Positions 24,420-32,968 of a stretch of DNA of 64,000 nucleotides are shown piece after piece; position 1 is the stretch's first letter, and each line of letters opens with the position of its first letter. The stretch comes from Flavobacterium gelatinilyticum (GTDB lineage Bacteria; Bacteroidota; Bacteroidia; Flavobacteriales; Flavobacteriaceae): the NCBI RefSeq assembly GCF_027111295.1, contig NZ_CP114287.1, positions 930,001 through 994,000 on the forward strand, given 5' to 3'. The notes under the pieces were generated by a model. It made no database searches and had not been told where the DNA came from. It saw only the letters and a program-made list of their open reading frames with translations. Made by a program: the position numbers and the translations under genes.

Positions 24420-25829
24420 ATGAACAAATTTGATTTTGGAATTGTAGGACTCGGTGTAATGGGCCGTAACTTACTTTTAAATATCGCGGACCATAACTTT
24501 TCGGCCGCAGGTTTAGACTTAGATACCGAAAAAGTCAGCTCACTTCAACAGGAAGCAGGTCCTGATCATACTATTGAAGCTACGACAGATGTAAAACATT
24601 TCGTTGAGCTTATTCAGCAGCCAAGAGCCATTATGCTTTTAGTTCCTGCCGGAAAACCAGTAGACAGTGCCATTGCCAGCTTACTTCCTCATTTAGATAA
24701 AGGAGATATTATTATCGACGGCGGAAACACCTATTTTACAGATACAGACAGAAGATTTCTTGAATTGTCTGAAAAAGGAATTCATTTCTTCGGAATGGGA
24801 ATTTCAGGCGGTGAAAAAGGAGCTCGTTTTGGTCCTGCCATGATGCCGGGAGGTGATCAGAAAGCATACGAAAGACTTCGCCCTATTTTTGAGGCTATCG
24901 CAGCAAAAGTTGACGGGGAACCTTGTGTAGAATATTTAGGAAACGGTTCTGCCGGAAACTATGTAAAAATGGTGCACAACGGAATCGAATACGGAATTAT
25001 GCAGCTGATTTCTGAGGTGTACGATCTTATGAAAAGAGGTTACAATCTGGACGATCAGACGATTCAGAAAACCTTTGAAGAATGGAACCAGACTCACGAT
25101 CTTAAATCGTATTTAATAGAAATTACAGGAAATATCCTGAAACAAAACGACAAAGACGGATCTTTGTTAATCCATAAAATATCTGATTGGGCACGTTCTA
25201 AAGGAACAGGAAAATGGACTTCGCAAAACGCGATGGATTTACAGGTTCCGGTTCCTACTATCGATGCGGCGGTTGTAATGCGCGATATGTCGAAAACTAA
25301 ACCGGAAAGAATCGAAGCAGCTAAAAAATTAGTATGGAATACTGCCGAAACAGACGTAAATACAACTGAAGCTATTGCTGCTTTAAAATCAGCTTTATAC
25401 CTTTCTATCGTTGCAACTTATGCACAAGGGTTAGCGCAGCTTCATACGGCTTCTAAAGAATACAATTATGGATTAAATCTTGAAACTGTTGCCAAGATAT
25501 GGCGCGGGGGCTGTATTATTCGTGCCAATATTTTAGAAGATTTCAGAAAAGCATATGTAACTAAAACTGATTTGCCAAACTTGCTTTTAGATAACGGAAT
25601 TGCTTCAAAATTATCAGAAAACCAAGCCGGAATGCGATCTGTTATTCAGTTTGCGGTTCAAAAAGGAATTCCTGCTGCCGGACTTATGAATTCATTAGCG
25701 TATTTTGATGCTTACCGATCAGAGAATCTGCCAACAAATCTAATTCAGGCCCAGCGTGATTATTTTGGGGCGCATACCTACGAACGTATTGATGCCGAAG
25801 GTGTTTTTCACACACAATGGACTGAGTAA
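24420..25829 (+). CDS. gnd: 6-phosphogluconate dehydrogenase, decarboxylating
   Basis: 469 residues, the full length of long-type NADP-dependent enzymes. It oxidises and decarboxylates 6-phosphogluconate to ribulose 5-phosphate, making NADPH. N-terminal Rossmann GLGVMGRNLLLNI; substrate-site motifs GGNTYFTDT near 101 and GMGISGGEKGARFGP near 125; catalytic Lys in NYVKMVHNGIEYG near 182; C-terminal all-alpha domain ending in a QAQRDYFGAHTYER tail. First gene of a gnd-zwf-pgl operon; 27 bp separate it from zwf. Confidence 0.98.
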   Translation: MNKFDFGIVGLGVMGRNLLLNIADHNFSAAGLDLDTEKVSSLQQEAGPDHTIEATTDVKHFVELIQQPRAIMLLVPAGKPVDSAIASLLPHLDKGDIIIDGGNTYFTDTDRRFLELSEKGIHFFGMGISGGEKGARFGPAMMPGGDQKAYERLRPIFEAIAAKVDGEPCVEYLGNGSAGNYVKMVHNGIEYGIMQLISEVYDLMKRGYNLDDQTIQKTFEEWNQTHDLKSYLIEITGNILKQNDKDGSLLIHKISDWARSKGTGKWTSQNAMDLQVPVPTIDAAVVMRDMSKTKPERIEAAKKLVWNTAETDVNTTEAIAALKSALYLSIVATYAQGLAQLHTASKEYNYGLNLETVAKIWRGGCIIRANILEDFRKAYVTKTDLPNLLLDNGIASKLSENQAGMRSVIQFAVQKGIPAAGLMNSLAYFDAYRSENLPTNLIQAQRDYFGAHTYERIDAEGVFHTQWTE

Positions 25830-25856
25830 GAACTTAAAGCAACACAACTACACACA

Positions 25857-27389
25857 ATGACTAAAAATAAACTTACCAATCCTACAATCATTGTTATTTT
25901 TGGAGGAACAGGCGATTTAGCAAAAAGAAAGCTATTTCCCGCATTTCAGAATCTGTACCTTGACGGGCGCATGTCTGAGAAGTTTCAAATTATCGCTTTG
26001 GGAAGAGCAGAAAAAACCAATGAAGATTTTCGCAGTTATGTTTTAGAAAATCTAAATACTTTTTCAAGAAAAAAAGGAATTTCTGATCCTAAAACACAAA
26101 AATTCCTTTCGCATATCACCTACCACAGTCTTGATATCGAAAATGAAGAATCATACAAAAGCCTGAATGCAAAAATCAACAAGTTTGATGAGTCCTTTGG
26201 CGAACGAGCGAATCGTCTTTTTTACCTTTCGATTACACCTTCATTTATATCGACTATTTCAAACAACATTAAAAATATCGGACTTGCCGCCAATCCAAAA
26301 CAAGACCGTATTATTATTGAAAAACCGTTTGGATATGACAAAGCTTCGGCTATCGAACTGAATGCTATGCTTTCGCAGACTTTTAAAGAAGAGCAGATTT
26401 ACAGAATCGATCATTATTTAGGTAAAGAAACCGTTCAGAATATTTTGGCTTTCCGTTTTGGAAATTCCATGTTCGAACCTTTATGGAGCCGTAACTTTAT
26501 TGATTTTGTTCAGATTACAGTAGCAGAAGAAGTTGGAGTTGAAGAACGCGGCGGTTTCTACGAAGGTGTCGGCGCATTAAAAGATATGATCCAGAACCAC
26601 CTGCTGCAGATTTTATGCATGACGGCTATGGAAGCACCTGCATCGCTTAGTGCCGATGATATTCGTAACCGTAAAGCCGATGTACTAAAATCAATCCGTC
26701 GTATCAAACCCGAAGAAGTAGACCATTATATCGTAAGAGGACAATATGATGCCGGTGCCATAAAAGGAACTCCGGTTCCGGGGTATCGCCAGGATAAAGG
26801 CATTGCACCGGATTCGAATACAGAAACTTATGTGGCAATGAAAATCTATCTGGACAACTGGAGATGGCAGGGAATTCCGTTCTACTTGCGTACCGGAAAA
26901 AGAATGGAAGAAAAACAATCTTCAATTATTATTCAGTTTAAACCGGTTCCGCATTCTACTTTCACCTATGGAAAAGAAGGCATGACACCAAACCGACTGA
27001 TTATCAATATTCAGCCTGCAATGGATATCAAATTGCAGTTTATGACCAAAAAACCGGGATTGTCGCTTTCGTTACGTCCGGCAGAAATGATTTTTGATTA
27101 TTTCTCCTGCTCAACCATGTCACCGGAAGCTTACGAAACGCTGATTGCCGATGCATTGGCAGGAGATCCGACCCTGTTTATGCGCTGGGATCAGGTAGAA
27201 GAAGCCTGGGATGCGATCGATACAATTCAGCAGGTTTGGAAAAGTACCGTTCCCATTAACTTCCCTAATTATAAAGCAGGAAGCTGGGGACCTGAAGAAG
27301 CCGATGAACTATTGGCACGTCAGGGACACAAATGGATTCCGAATACACAAACAAAAGAAGAACTTTTAGATGATACAGATTTACAATAA
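25857..27389 (+). CDS. zwf: glucose-6-phosphate 1-dehydrogenase
   Basis: 510 residues. Oxidises glucose 6-phosphate to 6-phosphogluconolactone with NADP. N-terminal coenzyme motif IFGGTGDLAKRKLFPAF; active-site RIDHYLGKETVQN near residue 182 with the catalytic His; IIEKPFGYD near 155; ERGGFYEGVGALKDMIQNH near 225; and YLRTGKRM near 345. Normal family length. Central gene of the pentose phosphate operon, sharing its last 20 bp with pgl. Confidence 0.98.
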   Translation: MTKNKLTNPTIIVIFGGTGDLAKRKLFPAFQNLYLDGRMSEKFQIIALGRAEKTNEDFRSYVLENLNTFSRKKGISDPKTQKFLSHITYHSLDIENEESYKSLNAKINKFDESFGERANRLFYLSITPSFISTISNNIKNIGLAANPKQDRIIIEKPFGYDKASAIELNAMLSQTFKEEQIYRIDHYLGKETVQNILAFRFGNSMFEPLWSRNFIDFVQITVAEEVGVEERGGFYEGVGALKDMIQNHLLQILCMTAMEAPASLSADDIRNRKADVLKSIRRIKPEEVDHYIVRGQYDAGAIKGTPVPGYRQDKGIAPDSNTETYVAMKIYLDNWRWQGIPFYLRTGKRMEEKQSSIIIQFKPVPHSTFTYGKEGMTPNRLIINIQPAMDIKLQFMTKKPGLSLSLRPAEMIFDYFSCSTMSPEAYETLIADALAGDPTLFMRWDQVEEAWDAIDTIQQVWKSTVPINFPNYKAGSWGPEEADELLARQGHKWIPNTQTKEELLDDTDLQ

Positions 27390-28086
27390 TACAGACGAAA
27401 TTAACAGCACTGCTGCCGATCTTTTTGTTTCTGCTGCCAAAAAGGCAATCGATGAAAAAGGAAAATTTACGGTGGTGCTGACAGGAGGTTCATCGCCTGC
27501 CGGAATTTACAAATTACTGGCTTCTGATGCTTATCAGGATAAAATAGACTGGAGCAAAGTGTATGTTTTCTGGGGAGACGAACGCTGGGTACCGCTAAAT
27601 GATGATCTTAGTAATGCTAAAATGTCGTACAGCACATTGTTAAACCATGTTTCGGTTCCGCGTGAGAATATTTTTGAAATGTACAAAGATGGTGTTACAC
27701 CGGAAGAATACGCTGTTACATACGAGCAGACCATTCGAAAGATTTTAGGCGAAGAAGGAAAATTTGACCTGATCCTTTTAGGAATGGGAGACGACGGACA
27801 CACTGCTTCCCTATTCCCGGGTGAAGCGGTTTTGGATGAACAAAACAAATGGGTTGACGCGTACTATTTAGCGCCGCAGAAAATGTATCGTATTACACTT
27901 ACTGCTCCATTAATCAATAAAGCAGAAAAAATTATCGTTGTAGCTTTTGGCGAGAAAAAAACACATGCTTTAAAAGAAGTAACAACCGGAGTTTACAATC
28001 CGGCACTTTATCCAATGCAGTTAATCAAACCAGTTTCGGGCGATTTACTGTTTTTGGTTGACAAGAGCGCTGCGGGTGTAAATTAA
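27370..28086 (+). CDS. pgl: 6-phosphogluconolactonase (DevB type)
   Basis: 238 residues. Hydrolyses the lactone made by Zwf. Motifs: VVLTGGSSPAGIYKLL near residue 38, VYVFWGDERWVPLNDDLSN near 66 and LLGMGDDGHTASLFPG near 137, the family signature. The ATG at 27370 overlaps the zwf reading frame by 20 bp, consistent with coupled translation. Last gene of the operon, followed by a terminator. Confidence 0.97.
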   Translation: MIQIYNNTDEINSTAADLFVSAAKKAIDEKGKFTVVLTGGSSPAGIYKLLASDAYQDKIDWSKVYVFWGDERWVPLNDDLSNAKMSYSTLLNHVSVPRENIFEMYKDGVTPEEYAVTYEQTIRKILGEEGKFDLILLGMGDDGHTASLFPGEAVLDEQNKWVDAYYLAPQKMYRITLTAPLINKAEKIIVVAFGEKKTHALKEVTTGVYNPALYPMQLIKPVSGDLLFLVDKSAAGVN

Positions 28087-28108
28087 ATTATACCCTCAAA
28101 AAGAAACT

Positions 28109-28146
28109 GCCTCCAGAAAGTTATATCTCTTTGGAGGCTTTTTTTT
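28109..28146 (+). terminator. terminator of the gnd-zwf-pgl operon
   Basis: 7-bp core stem GCCTCCA / TGGAGGC extended by partly paired bases, followed by an 8-T run that begins at 28139. Confidence 0.85.
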
Positions 28147-28150
28147 ATTG

Positions 28151-28391
28151 CAAAATTTGTTTCAAGCAGATTTACTCTCATTTTTGTCATGTCGACGAAG
28201 GAAACATCTTCACAAGAAACCCGGCAAGATTGGCGATATAACTTTGTATTCTTATACTTTTGCAAGCAAAATACTCTTTCCTCTGCGTAAATCTTTACGA
28301 ACTTTGCGGTAAAAATTCTAATAAATCTATTTGTAGAGCCACCAGAGTGAATCAGCTCAAATCATTAAAAATCTGCGTGAAACAAAATTTT
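28151..28391. repeat. about 240-bp non-coding element with terminal inverted repeats
   Basis: The left end GCAAAATTTGTTTCAAGCAG continues into ATTT; the right end AAATCTGCGTGAAACAAAAT is its near-complement (one mismatch and a small indel). The inside has no open frame and includes CTCTGCGTAAATC and GAACTTTGCGGTAAA. The element fills the gap between pgl and the VOC gene. Related ends occur at 34439-34535. It looks like a MITE-like or dispersed repeat family. Confidence 0.55.
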
Positions 28392-28425
28392 GGCATAATG
28401 GCTTTGCAGCAAAAACTGACAGACG

Positions 28426-28848
28426 TTAATCCTCCGGAATAAGCTCGGGATTATAAACAATCTCCCAGGTATGTCCGTCAGGGTCCTGAAAATACCCTGC
28501 GTAACCTCCATAGAATGTATCAACTGCTTTTTTGATTATTTTGGCGCCTGCTTTTTCAGCAAGATCCATTATGGTATCGACTTCATCCTGGTTTTTAACA
28601 TTATAGCCAATCGTAAAATTTACTTCTGAAGAACCTTCTGTCGAAATTCCGGTATCATTTGCAATACTTTTTTTTGGCCACAAAGCCAATTTCAATCCAT
28701 TTTGCAAATCAAAAAAGGCAACGGCACCAAACTCAAATTCTTTCCCTACAATTCCTTCAGTTGGAAATCCAAGTCCGTTCTGATAAAATTCAACCGACTT
28801 TTCTAAGTCTGCTGTTCCAAGTGTCAATACTGAAATTCTGGCTTTCAT
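28426..28848 (-). CDS. VOC family (glyoxalase-like) protein
   Basis: 140 residues, a single vicinal-oxygen-chelate module with two beta-alpha-beta-beta-beta units. It opens ISVLTLGTADLEKSVEFYQNGLGF and ends YAGYFQDPDGHTWEIVYNPEL, the typical FxDPDGxxxE metal-ligand region. Likely a dioxygenase, resistance or lactoylglutathione-lyase-like protein; the first His ligand is not obvious, so catalytic activity is uncertain. Cytoplasmic. Confidence 0.9.
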   Translation of the reverse strand: MKARISVLTLGTADLEKSVEFYQNGLGFPTEGIVGKEFEFGAVAFFDLQNGLKLALWPKKSIANDTGISTEGSSEVNFTIGYNVKNQDEVDTIMDLAEKAGAKIIKKAVDTFYGGYAGYFQDPDGHTWEIVYNPELIPED

Positions 28849-28972
28849 AACTTATCTTTTTTAGTTGTAAATACCACATAAAATTAAACCGAAAACAATC
28901 ATTTCGGTTTACATAATCATTTTAAGGATTTACAAAATAAGGCTCTGCTATTTCACATGCTTAAAAATAAAA

Positions 28973-29002
28973 AACCTCCAAAATCAAAAGACTTTGGAGG
29001 TT
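28973..29002 (-). terminator. terminator of the gene ending at 29025
   Basis: 10-bp perfect stem AACCTCCAAA / TTTGGAGGTT with a 10-nt loop; on the minus strand it is followed by TTTTTTATTTTT. Confidence 0.9.
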
Positions 29003-29024
29003 CTGTATTATAGTGTTATGCTAA

Positions 29025-29477
29025 TTACATTTCGTTCAATTCGTTGAACTCGTGTAAAGATTTTAATGTGTTTTCGTAGAATAAAATCGCAGCAATAAGA
29101 TTTCCTTTATCAGAGTAAGGCATCATTTTTCTTTGAAACTCTACAGTTGTGTCAAGGAAAGTAGATGTACCAACTGCTTGGTTATCTAGGATTTTCTTGT
29201 GATCAGTATCGTCCGGAATACCTAAATCTGCCATTGTAACACCTGGTTTAGTAACCAAAGCGATGTAAGGAAGAGTTTTAACCAATACTTTAATACGCTC
29301 AATGTACAATTCCAAAAGTTCTCCTTTTTGCATACCGCTTAATTCTTTTTGATCGTGGTATTTGCGGATTAGGGCTGTTGTACTAATAATACTTCTTGGG
29401 GCGTTTTTTGCCTGCGCTGAAGCAGCTGCAGTTGTCAAGAAGAAAAAGATACTTAGTAAAAATAATTTGCTATTCAT
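29025..29477 (-). CDS. hypothetical secreted protein
   Basis: 150 residues from the ATG at 29477; the ATG at 29510 would put 11 polar residues before the signal peptide. Signal MNSKLFLLSIFFFLTTAAASAQ. The mature part is helical: ELSGMQKGELLELYIERIKVLVKTLPYIAL, then NQAVGTSTFLDTTVEFQRKMMPYSDK. Family not recognised; probably a small periplasmic helical protein. It has its own terminator. Confidence 0.75.
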   Translation of the reverse strand: MNSKLFLLSIFFFLTTAAASAQAKNAPRSIISTTALIRKYHDQKELSGMQKGELLELYIERIKVLVKTLPYIALVTKPGVTMADLGIPDDTDHKKILDNQAVGTSTFLDTTVEFQRKMMPYSDKGNLIAAILFYENTLKSLHEFNELNEM

Positions 29478-29691
29478 TTTCTTAGTGTGATTTGTTTTTG
29501 ATAAAAGCAAAAATATATAAATTAACTTAAATTACAACTTTATCGACTTATTTTTTTCTAAAATTTACAATATTTTCTATTCTTTTACGTTAGGCGCTGC
29601 AAATGAAATAGTGCAAAACTGTATTACAGAAGCTGTACAGCCGTTTTCGGGTTTTTAGAAAATTTTTTAAGTATGCGAAACTTATTACGTT

Positions 29692-30327
29692 CTAGGACTT
29701 TATTATTCTAAAACGACCCGGATATTTGATCCAAAGGCTCTTTTTATTGCCATAATAGTCCATAAATTCTTCGCAGACAAACACGGCATGCGCTTTTGAC
29801 CATGCAACAACGCCGCAAAATTCACTTCCCGATTCTCTTTTCAGCTTTTGAACCTGTTTGTCTAATTTAAATCCTAAGTATTTGTAGATTGTTGGCGTGT
29901 AGACTTCACCGCTTTCCAGATCATCCAATGCTCTGTCAAAACTTTCTTCTTTGTCTATAATCTGTTTGTACTTTGCCATTACACCGTAAGTCAGTATGGC
30001 ATATTCTGTAATCATTTCGCTGTCGCAGTTGTCTTTGATGAATACAAAACCGGCAGATATTCTGGCTCTGTTTAATTCGGCCTCACTAATTTTAAATGAT
30101 GCGTTGTTTTTTAATGTTATGCTGTATGAATTATCTTCTAATTTTTCAGATACAAACAAATTATCTAATCCATATACATTTAAGGATGCCTTAATAAAAG
30201 CAATCGATGAGCAGTTTGTGCGTTCTCCTTGTTTAAAACTTTCGAATATTTTTTCTGAACTCAGCTGGGCATACGAATTAAAACAGGCAAATAATGAAAA
30301 TAAAAATATTGAAGTAACAGATTTCAT
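29692..30327 (-). CDS. hypothetical secreted protein with possible Cys-His pair
   Basis: 211 residues. Signal about 1-21 (ending NSYAQ). The mature part begins with TNCSSIAFIKASLNVYG (Cys near 38) and has SEFCGVVAWSKAHAVFVCEEFMDYYGN near 170-195, a His in a hydrophobic strand. An early Cys followed by a late His within AHAVFV recalls papain or calpain-like folds, but no clear family match was found. Probably periplasmic. Function unknown. Confidence 0.7.
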   Translation of the reverse strand: MKSVTSIFLFSLFACFNSYAQLSSEKIFESFKQGERTNCSSIAFIKASLNVYGLDNLFVSEKLEDNSYSITLKNNASFKISEAELNRARISAGFVFIKDNCDSEMITEYAILTYGVMAKYKQIIDKEESFDRALDDLESGEVYTPTIYKYLGFKLDKQVQKLKRESGSEFCGVVAWSKAHAVFVCEEFMDYYGNKKSLWIKYPGRFRIIKS

Positions 30328-30639
30328 TGTAATATAATTTTATAATGTTTCCCGTTTTCTTTTGGGATTGAAATTGATTTTACAAATCTATAAAAATCAA
30401 CTAATATTCTTTTTCACTTTTAAACAAAAATTATGAAGATTCCAGCTGTTAAAGGCCTCAAAGATGCAAACAAATGAAGCTGTAAAGTCAATAAACAAGT
30501 GCTTTCGTACTAAATAGCAAATTAAATCCCAATGTTGAAATTCCAAATTCTAAAAACTTTGATAAAATTCAATAAACAAAGCCCAAAATTCCAAATTTGA
30601 AATTTCCTTTATAATGGCAGTTTTAATTCAGAACATAAA
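30328..30639. other. gap with AAATTCCAAA-type low-complexity spacer
   Basis: No gene seen. From about 30535 to 30605 it is composed of variants of AAATTCCAAATTCTAAAA and CAATAAACAAAGCCC, the same words seen near 55270-55310. It seems to be dispersed intergenic filler. Confidence 0.5.
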
Positions 30640-30665
30640 AAAGCCTCAAATTACTTTGAGGCTTT
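30640..30665. terminator. terminator after the small acidic gene
   Basis: 11-bp perfect stem AAAGCCTCAAA / TTTGAGGCTTT with a TTAC loop, just after the stop at 30673 read on the minus strand, followed by TTTTATGTTC. Confidence 0.85.
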
Positions 30666-30672
30666 TGTGTTT

Positions 30673-30864
30673 CTATTTTTTCTCTTCATTTTGCAGTTTA
30701 TCATCAAAATCCGGTTCTTCACCTTTGAATTTTTTGGTATCAGCATCATAATTTTCATCGTTTGTTAAAACTTCTTCATGATCTTTGTACTGATGTTTTC
30801 TGGTATCACTGCGATGATCATCACCCTTGCTGGTGTTTTTCTGAGGTTGATTATTTACGGCCAT
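30673..30864 (-). CDS. small hydrophilic charged protein
   Basis: 63 residues from the ATG at 30864; the upstream extension to 30918 would add a hydrophobic segment unlike the rest. Composition is charged: AVNNQPQKNTSKGDDHRSDTRKHQYKDHEE, ending DFDDKLQNEEKK. No fold or family recognised; probably disordered. Similar in style to the proteins at 16835 and 21219. Confidence 0.6.
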   Translation of the reverse strand: MAVNNQPQKNTSKGDDHRSDTRKHQYKDHEEVLTNDENYDADTKKFKGEEPDFDDKLQNEEKK

Positions 30865-30961
30865 AATTTCTAAATTTAAAATGTTTTTTAAAATTACCTG
30901 AAATAGGCTGAACCTCACTTATATAATCCTTCCTTAAAATTATAAAATCATACTGTTGGCT

Positions 30962-32947
30962 TTAGTTATATTTCAACTTTACAACCGTAACCGAATAAGC
31001 CGGCAGTTTTACCTGCTGTGCTCCTTTTGTTACTTTATATTCGCTTTCTTTCGGACTGATTTTCTTTGGATCCGTAAAAGTGTTTTCATCATTAAGATTC
31101 GCACTTGCCAATGTAATGATACTTCCTTTCGAAGCTGTTTTTGTTCCTTTCAAATCAAGATTTACTTCCTGCGGAGATTGTGACGTATTAACCACCTTTA
31201 CTATAATTTCTTTGGTATTAATGTCTTTTACAGCCGATGCATACAAATTGTTTTCACCAATAAGCGGTTTTCCATCCTTTGTAATATTTAATAAATCAGT
31301 TCCTTTATTTGTCGAAAAGAGCTTCTGAACATAGTAATTGGCAGATCCGTACGATTCCAGATTATTAAACCAGATCATGTCCGGCGTCCACTGCCAGGCG
31401 TCCTCATGAGCCATCAATGGTGCATAAGACGTTAGCTGAACCACTTCGGCGTTTCGTTCCAGTCCGGTCATGAAAGCAGCCTCAGAAAAAGCACACTCCC
31501 AGTTGTTTCGGTTATTCGGGTTGGCACCGGAAACACTCTGTGCCGCATATTCTCCGGCAAATATTTTGGGCCCTTTTCGGTCATAATTATCATAACGTCC
31601 TGCGTTTTCCCTAAACCACTGCGGACTCTTATAATAATGTTCGTCTACCAGTTCTGCATTCAGTTTTTTAAGTTCAGCCATTGCGTAATCAAAATGTTCG
31701 CCGTCTGGAGAAGGGCCGCTTCCTGATACAATAATAATGTTAGGATATTTTGCTTTTATTGCTTTTTCAAAAACCTTAAATCTTTCGATATAATCCGGTC
31801 CCCACTGCTCGTTTCCAACGCCGATATATTTAAGGTTAAACGGTTTTGGATGTCCCATATCAGAACGGATTTTACCCCAGTTTGTAGTTACCGCTCCATT
31901 GGCAAATTCAATTAAATCCAAAGCATCCTGAATATACGGATCCAGTTCATCCATTGGTGCTAATTCGCCTGTGTTATATTGGCACGCCATACCGCAGCTA
32001 AGAATAGGCAGCGGTTCTGCCCCAATATCTTCTGAAAGCTGAAAATATTCAAAAAATCCCAACCCGAAACTCTGGAAATAATCAGGAGTTTGTTTGTGGT
32101 TGAATTCTACATTCCAGCGGTTCATCATGGTCTTTCTTTCTTCCACTTCTCCAATTGATTTTTTCCACTGATAACGGTCAGACAAGGTTCTGCCTTCTAC
32201 AATACAGCCTCCCGGAAAACGTAAAAAGCCCGGTTTTACATCGTATAAAAGCTGTACAAGGTCTTTACGAAGCCCGTTTTTTCTGTTTTTCCAGGTATCT
32301 TCGGGGAAAAGCGAAATCATGTCCAGATCGATGGTTCCGTTTCCTTCAAACGTAATTTTGAATTTTGCTTTTGCTTCGGTCTGAGAAGCTTTAAACTGCG
32401 AAGTATATTGGGTCCATTGATCGGATTTTGGAATAATACTCGTTTCTCCAATCACTTTTTGATCTTTATCAATTAATTGAAAAATGATTTTTTTGACTCC
32501 ACCGTTATGATTAGCCGCTTTAAGCGAAAGGTTGTATTGGGCATCTTTCTTCACTCCCATTCCCCTGAAACCTTCGTTAATCAGAGCATATCCTTTGTCA
32601 TTGTTGATTTCGACCCTGCAAAAATTAGAGTTATTTTTTTCCTGCGAAAGTTTCACCGGCGATGCGCTCCCTGATTCTTTATTCATGGACGATCTTTTGG
32701 TATTGGGTTGTTCCCATCCCATTAAAGGTTTATCGAATTCGAAGGATCTGTTTTTGATCATTTCGGCATATAAACCGCCGTCTGCAGCAAAATTAATGTC
32801 TTCAAAAAACAAACCGAACATAGTGGGCTGAATTTTGGTAATCGATTTTGAAGCATCTACAACTAATGTTGTTTTTTGTGCATGGGTATACAAACCGCTG
32901 AAAAACAGCGAACAGATAATGGTTTTGGTTAGAAAGTTATTTTTCAT
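30962..32947 (-). CDS. alpha-L-arabinofuranosidase, GH51
   Basis: 661 residues. Signal peptide 1-23 (ending THAQ). GH51 features: MFGLFFEDINFAADGGLYAEMIKNRSFEF near residue 43-71, a CBM-like insert (about 85-215), FLRFPGGCIVEG near 241, acid/base Glu380 in GVGNEQWG, nucleophile Glu466 in KIFAGEYAAQS, and a C-terminal beta domain ending VKLPAYSVTVVKLKY. Removes terminal alpha-L-arabinofuranose from arabinan, arabinogalactan or arabinoxylan, in the periplasm. It is the last gene of the glycan locus, 21 bp after the GH28 gene. Confidence 0.95.
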   Translation of the reverse strand: MKNNFLTKTIICSLFFSGLYTHAQKTTLVVDASKSITKIQPTMFGLFFEDINFAADGGLYAEMIKNRSFEFDKPLMGWEQPNTKRSSMNKESGSASPVKLSQEKNNSNFCRVEINNDKGYALINEGFRGMGVKKDAQYNLSLKAANHNGGVKKIIFQLIDKDQKVIGETSIIPKSDQWTQYTSQFKASQTEAKAKFKITFEGNGTIDLDMISLFPEDTWKNRKNGLRKDLVQLLYDVKPGFLRFPGGCIVEGRTLSDRYQWKKSIGEVEERKTMMNRWNVEFNHKQTPDYFQSFGLGFFEYFQLSEDIGAEPLPILSCGMACQYNTGELAPMDELDPYIQDALDLIEFANGAVTTNWGKIRSDMGHPKPFNLKYIGVGNEQWGPDYIERFKVFEKAIKAKYPNIIIVSGSGPSPDGEHFDYAMAELKKLNAELVDEHYYKSPQWFRENAGRYDNYDRKGPKIFAGEYAAQSVSGANPNNRNNWECAFSEAAFMTGLERNAEVVQLTSYAPLMAHEDAWQWTPDMIWFNNLESYGSANYYVQKLFSTNKGTDLLNITKDGKPLIGENNLYASAVKDINTKEIIVKVVNTSQSPQEVNLDLKGTKTASKGSIITLASANLNDENTFTDPKKISPKESEYKVTKGAQQVKLPAYSVTVVKLKYN

Positions 32948-32968
32948 AGTTTTTGAATAATAAGCTGA

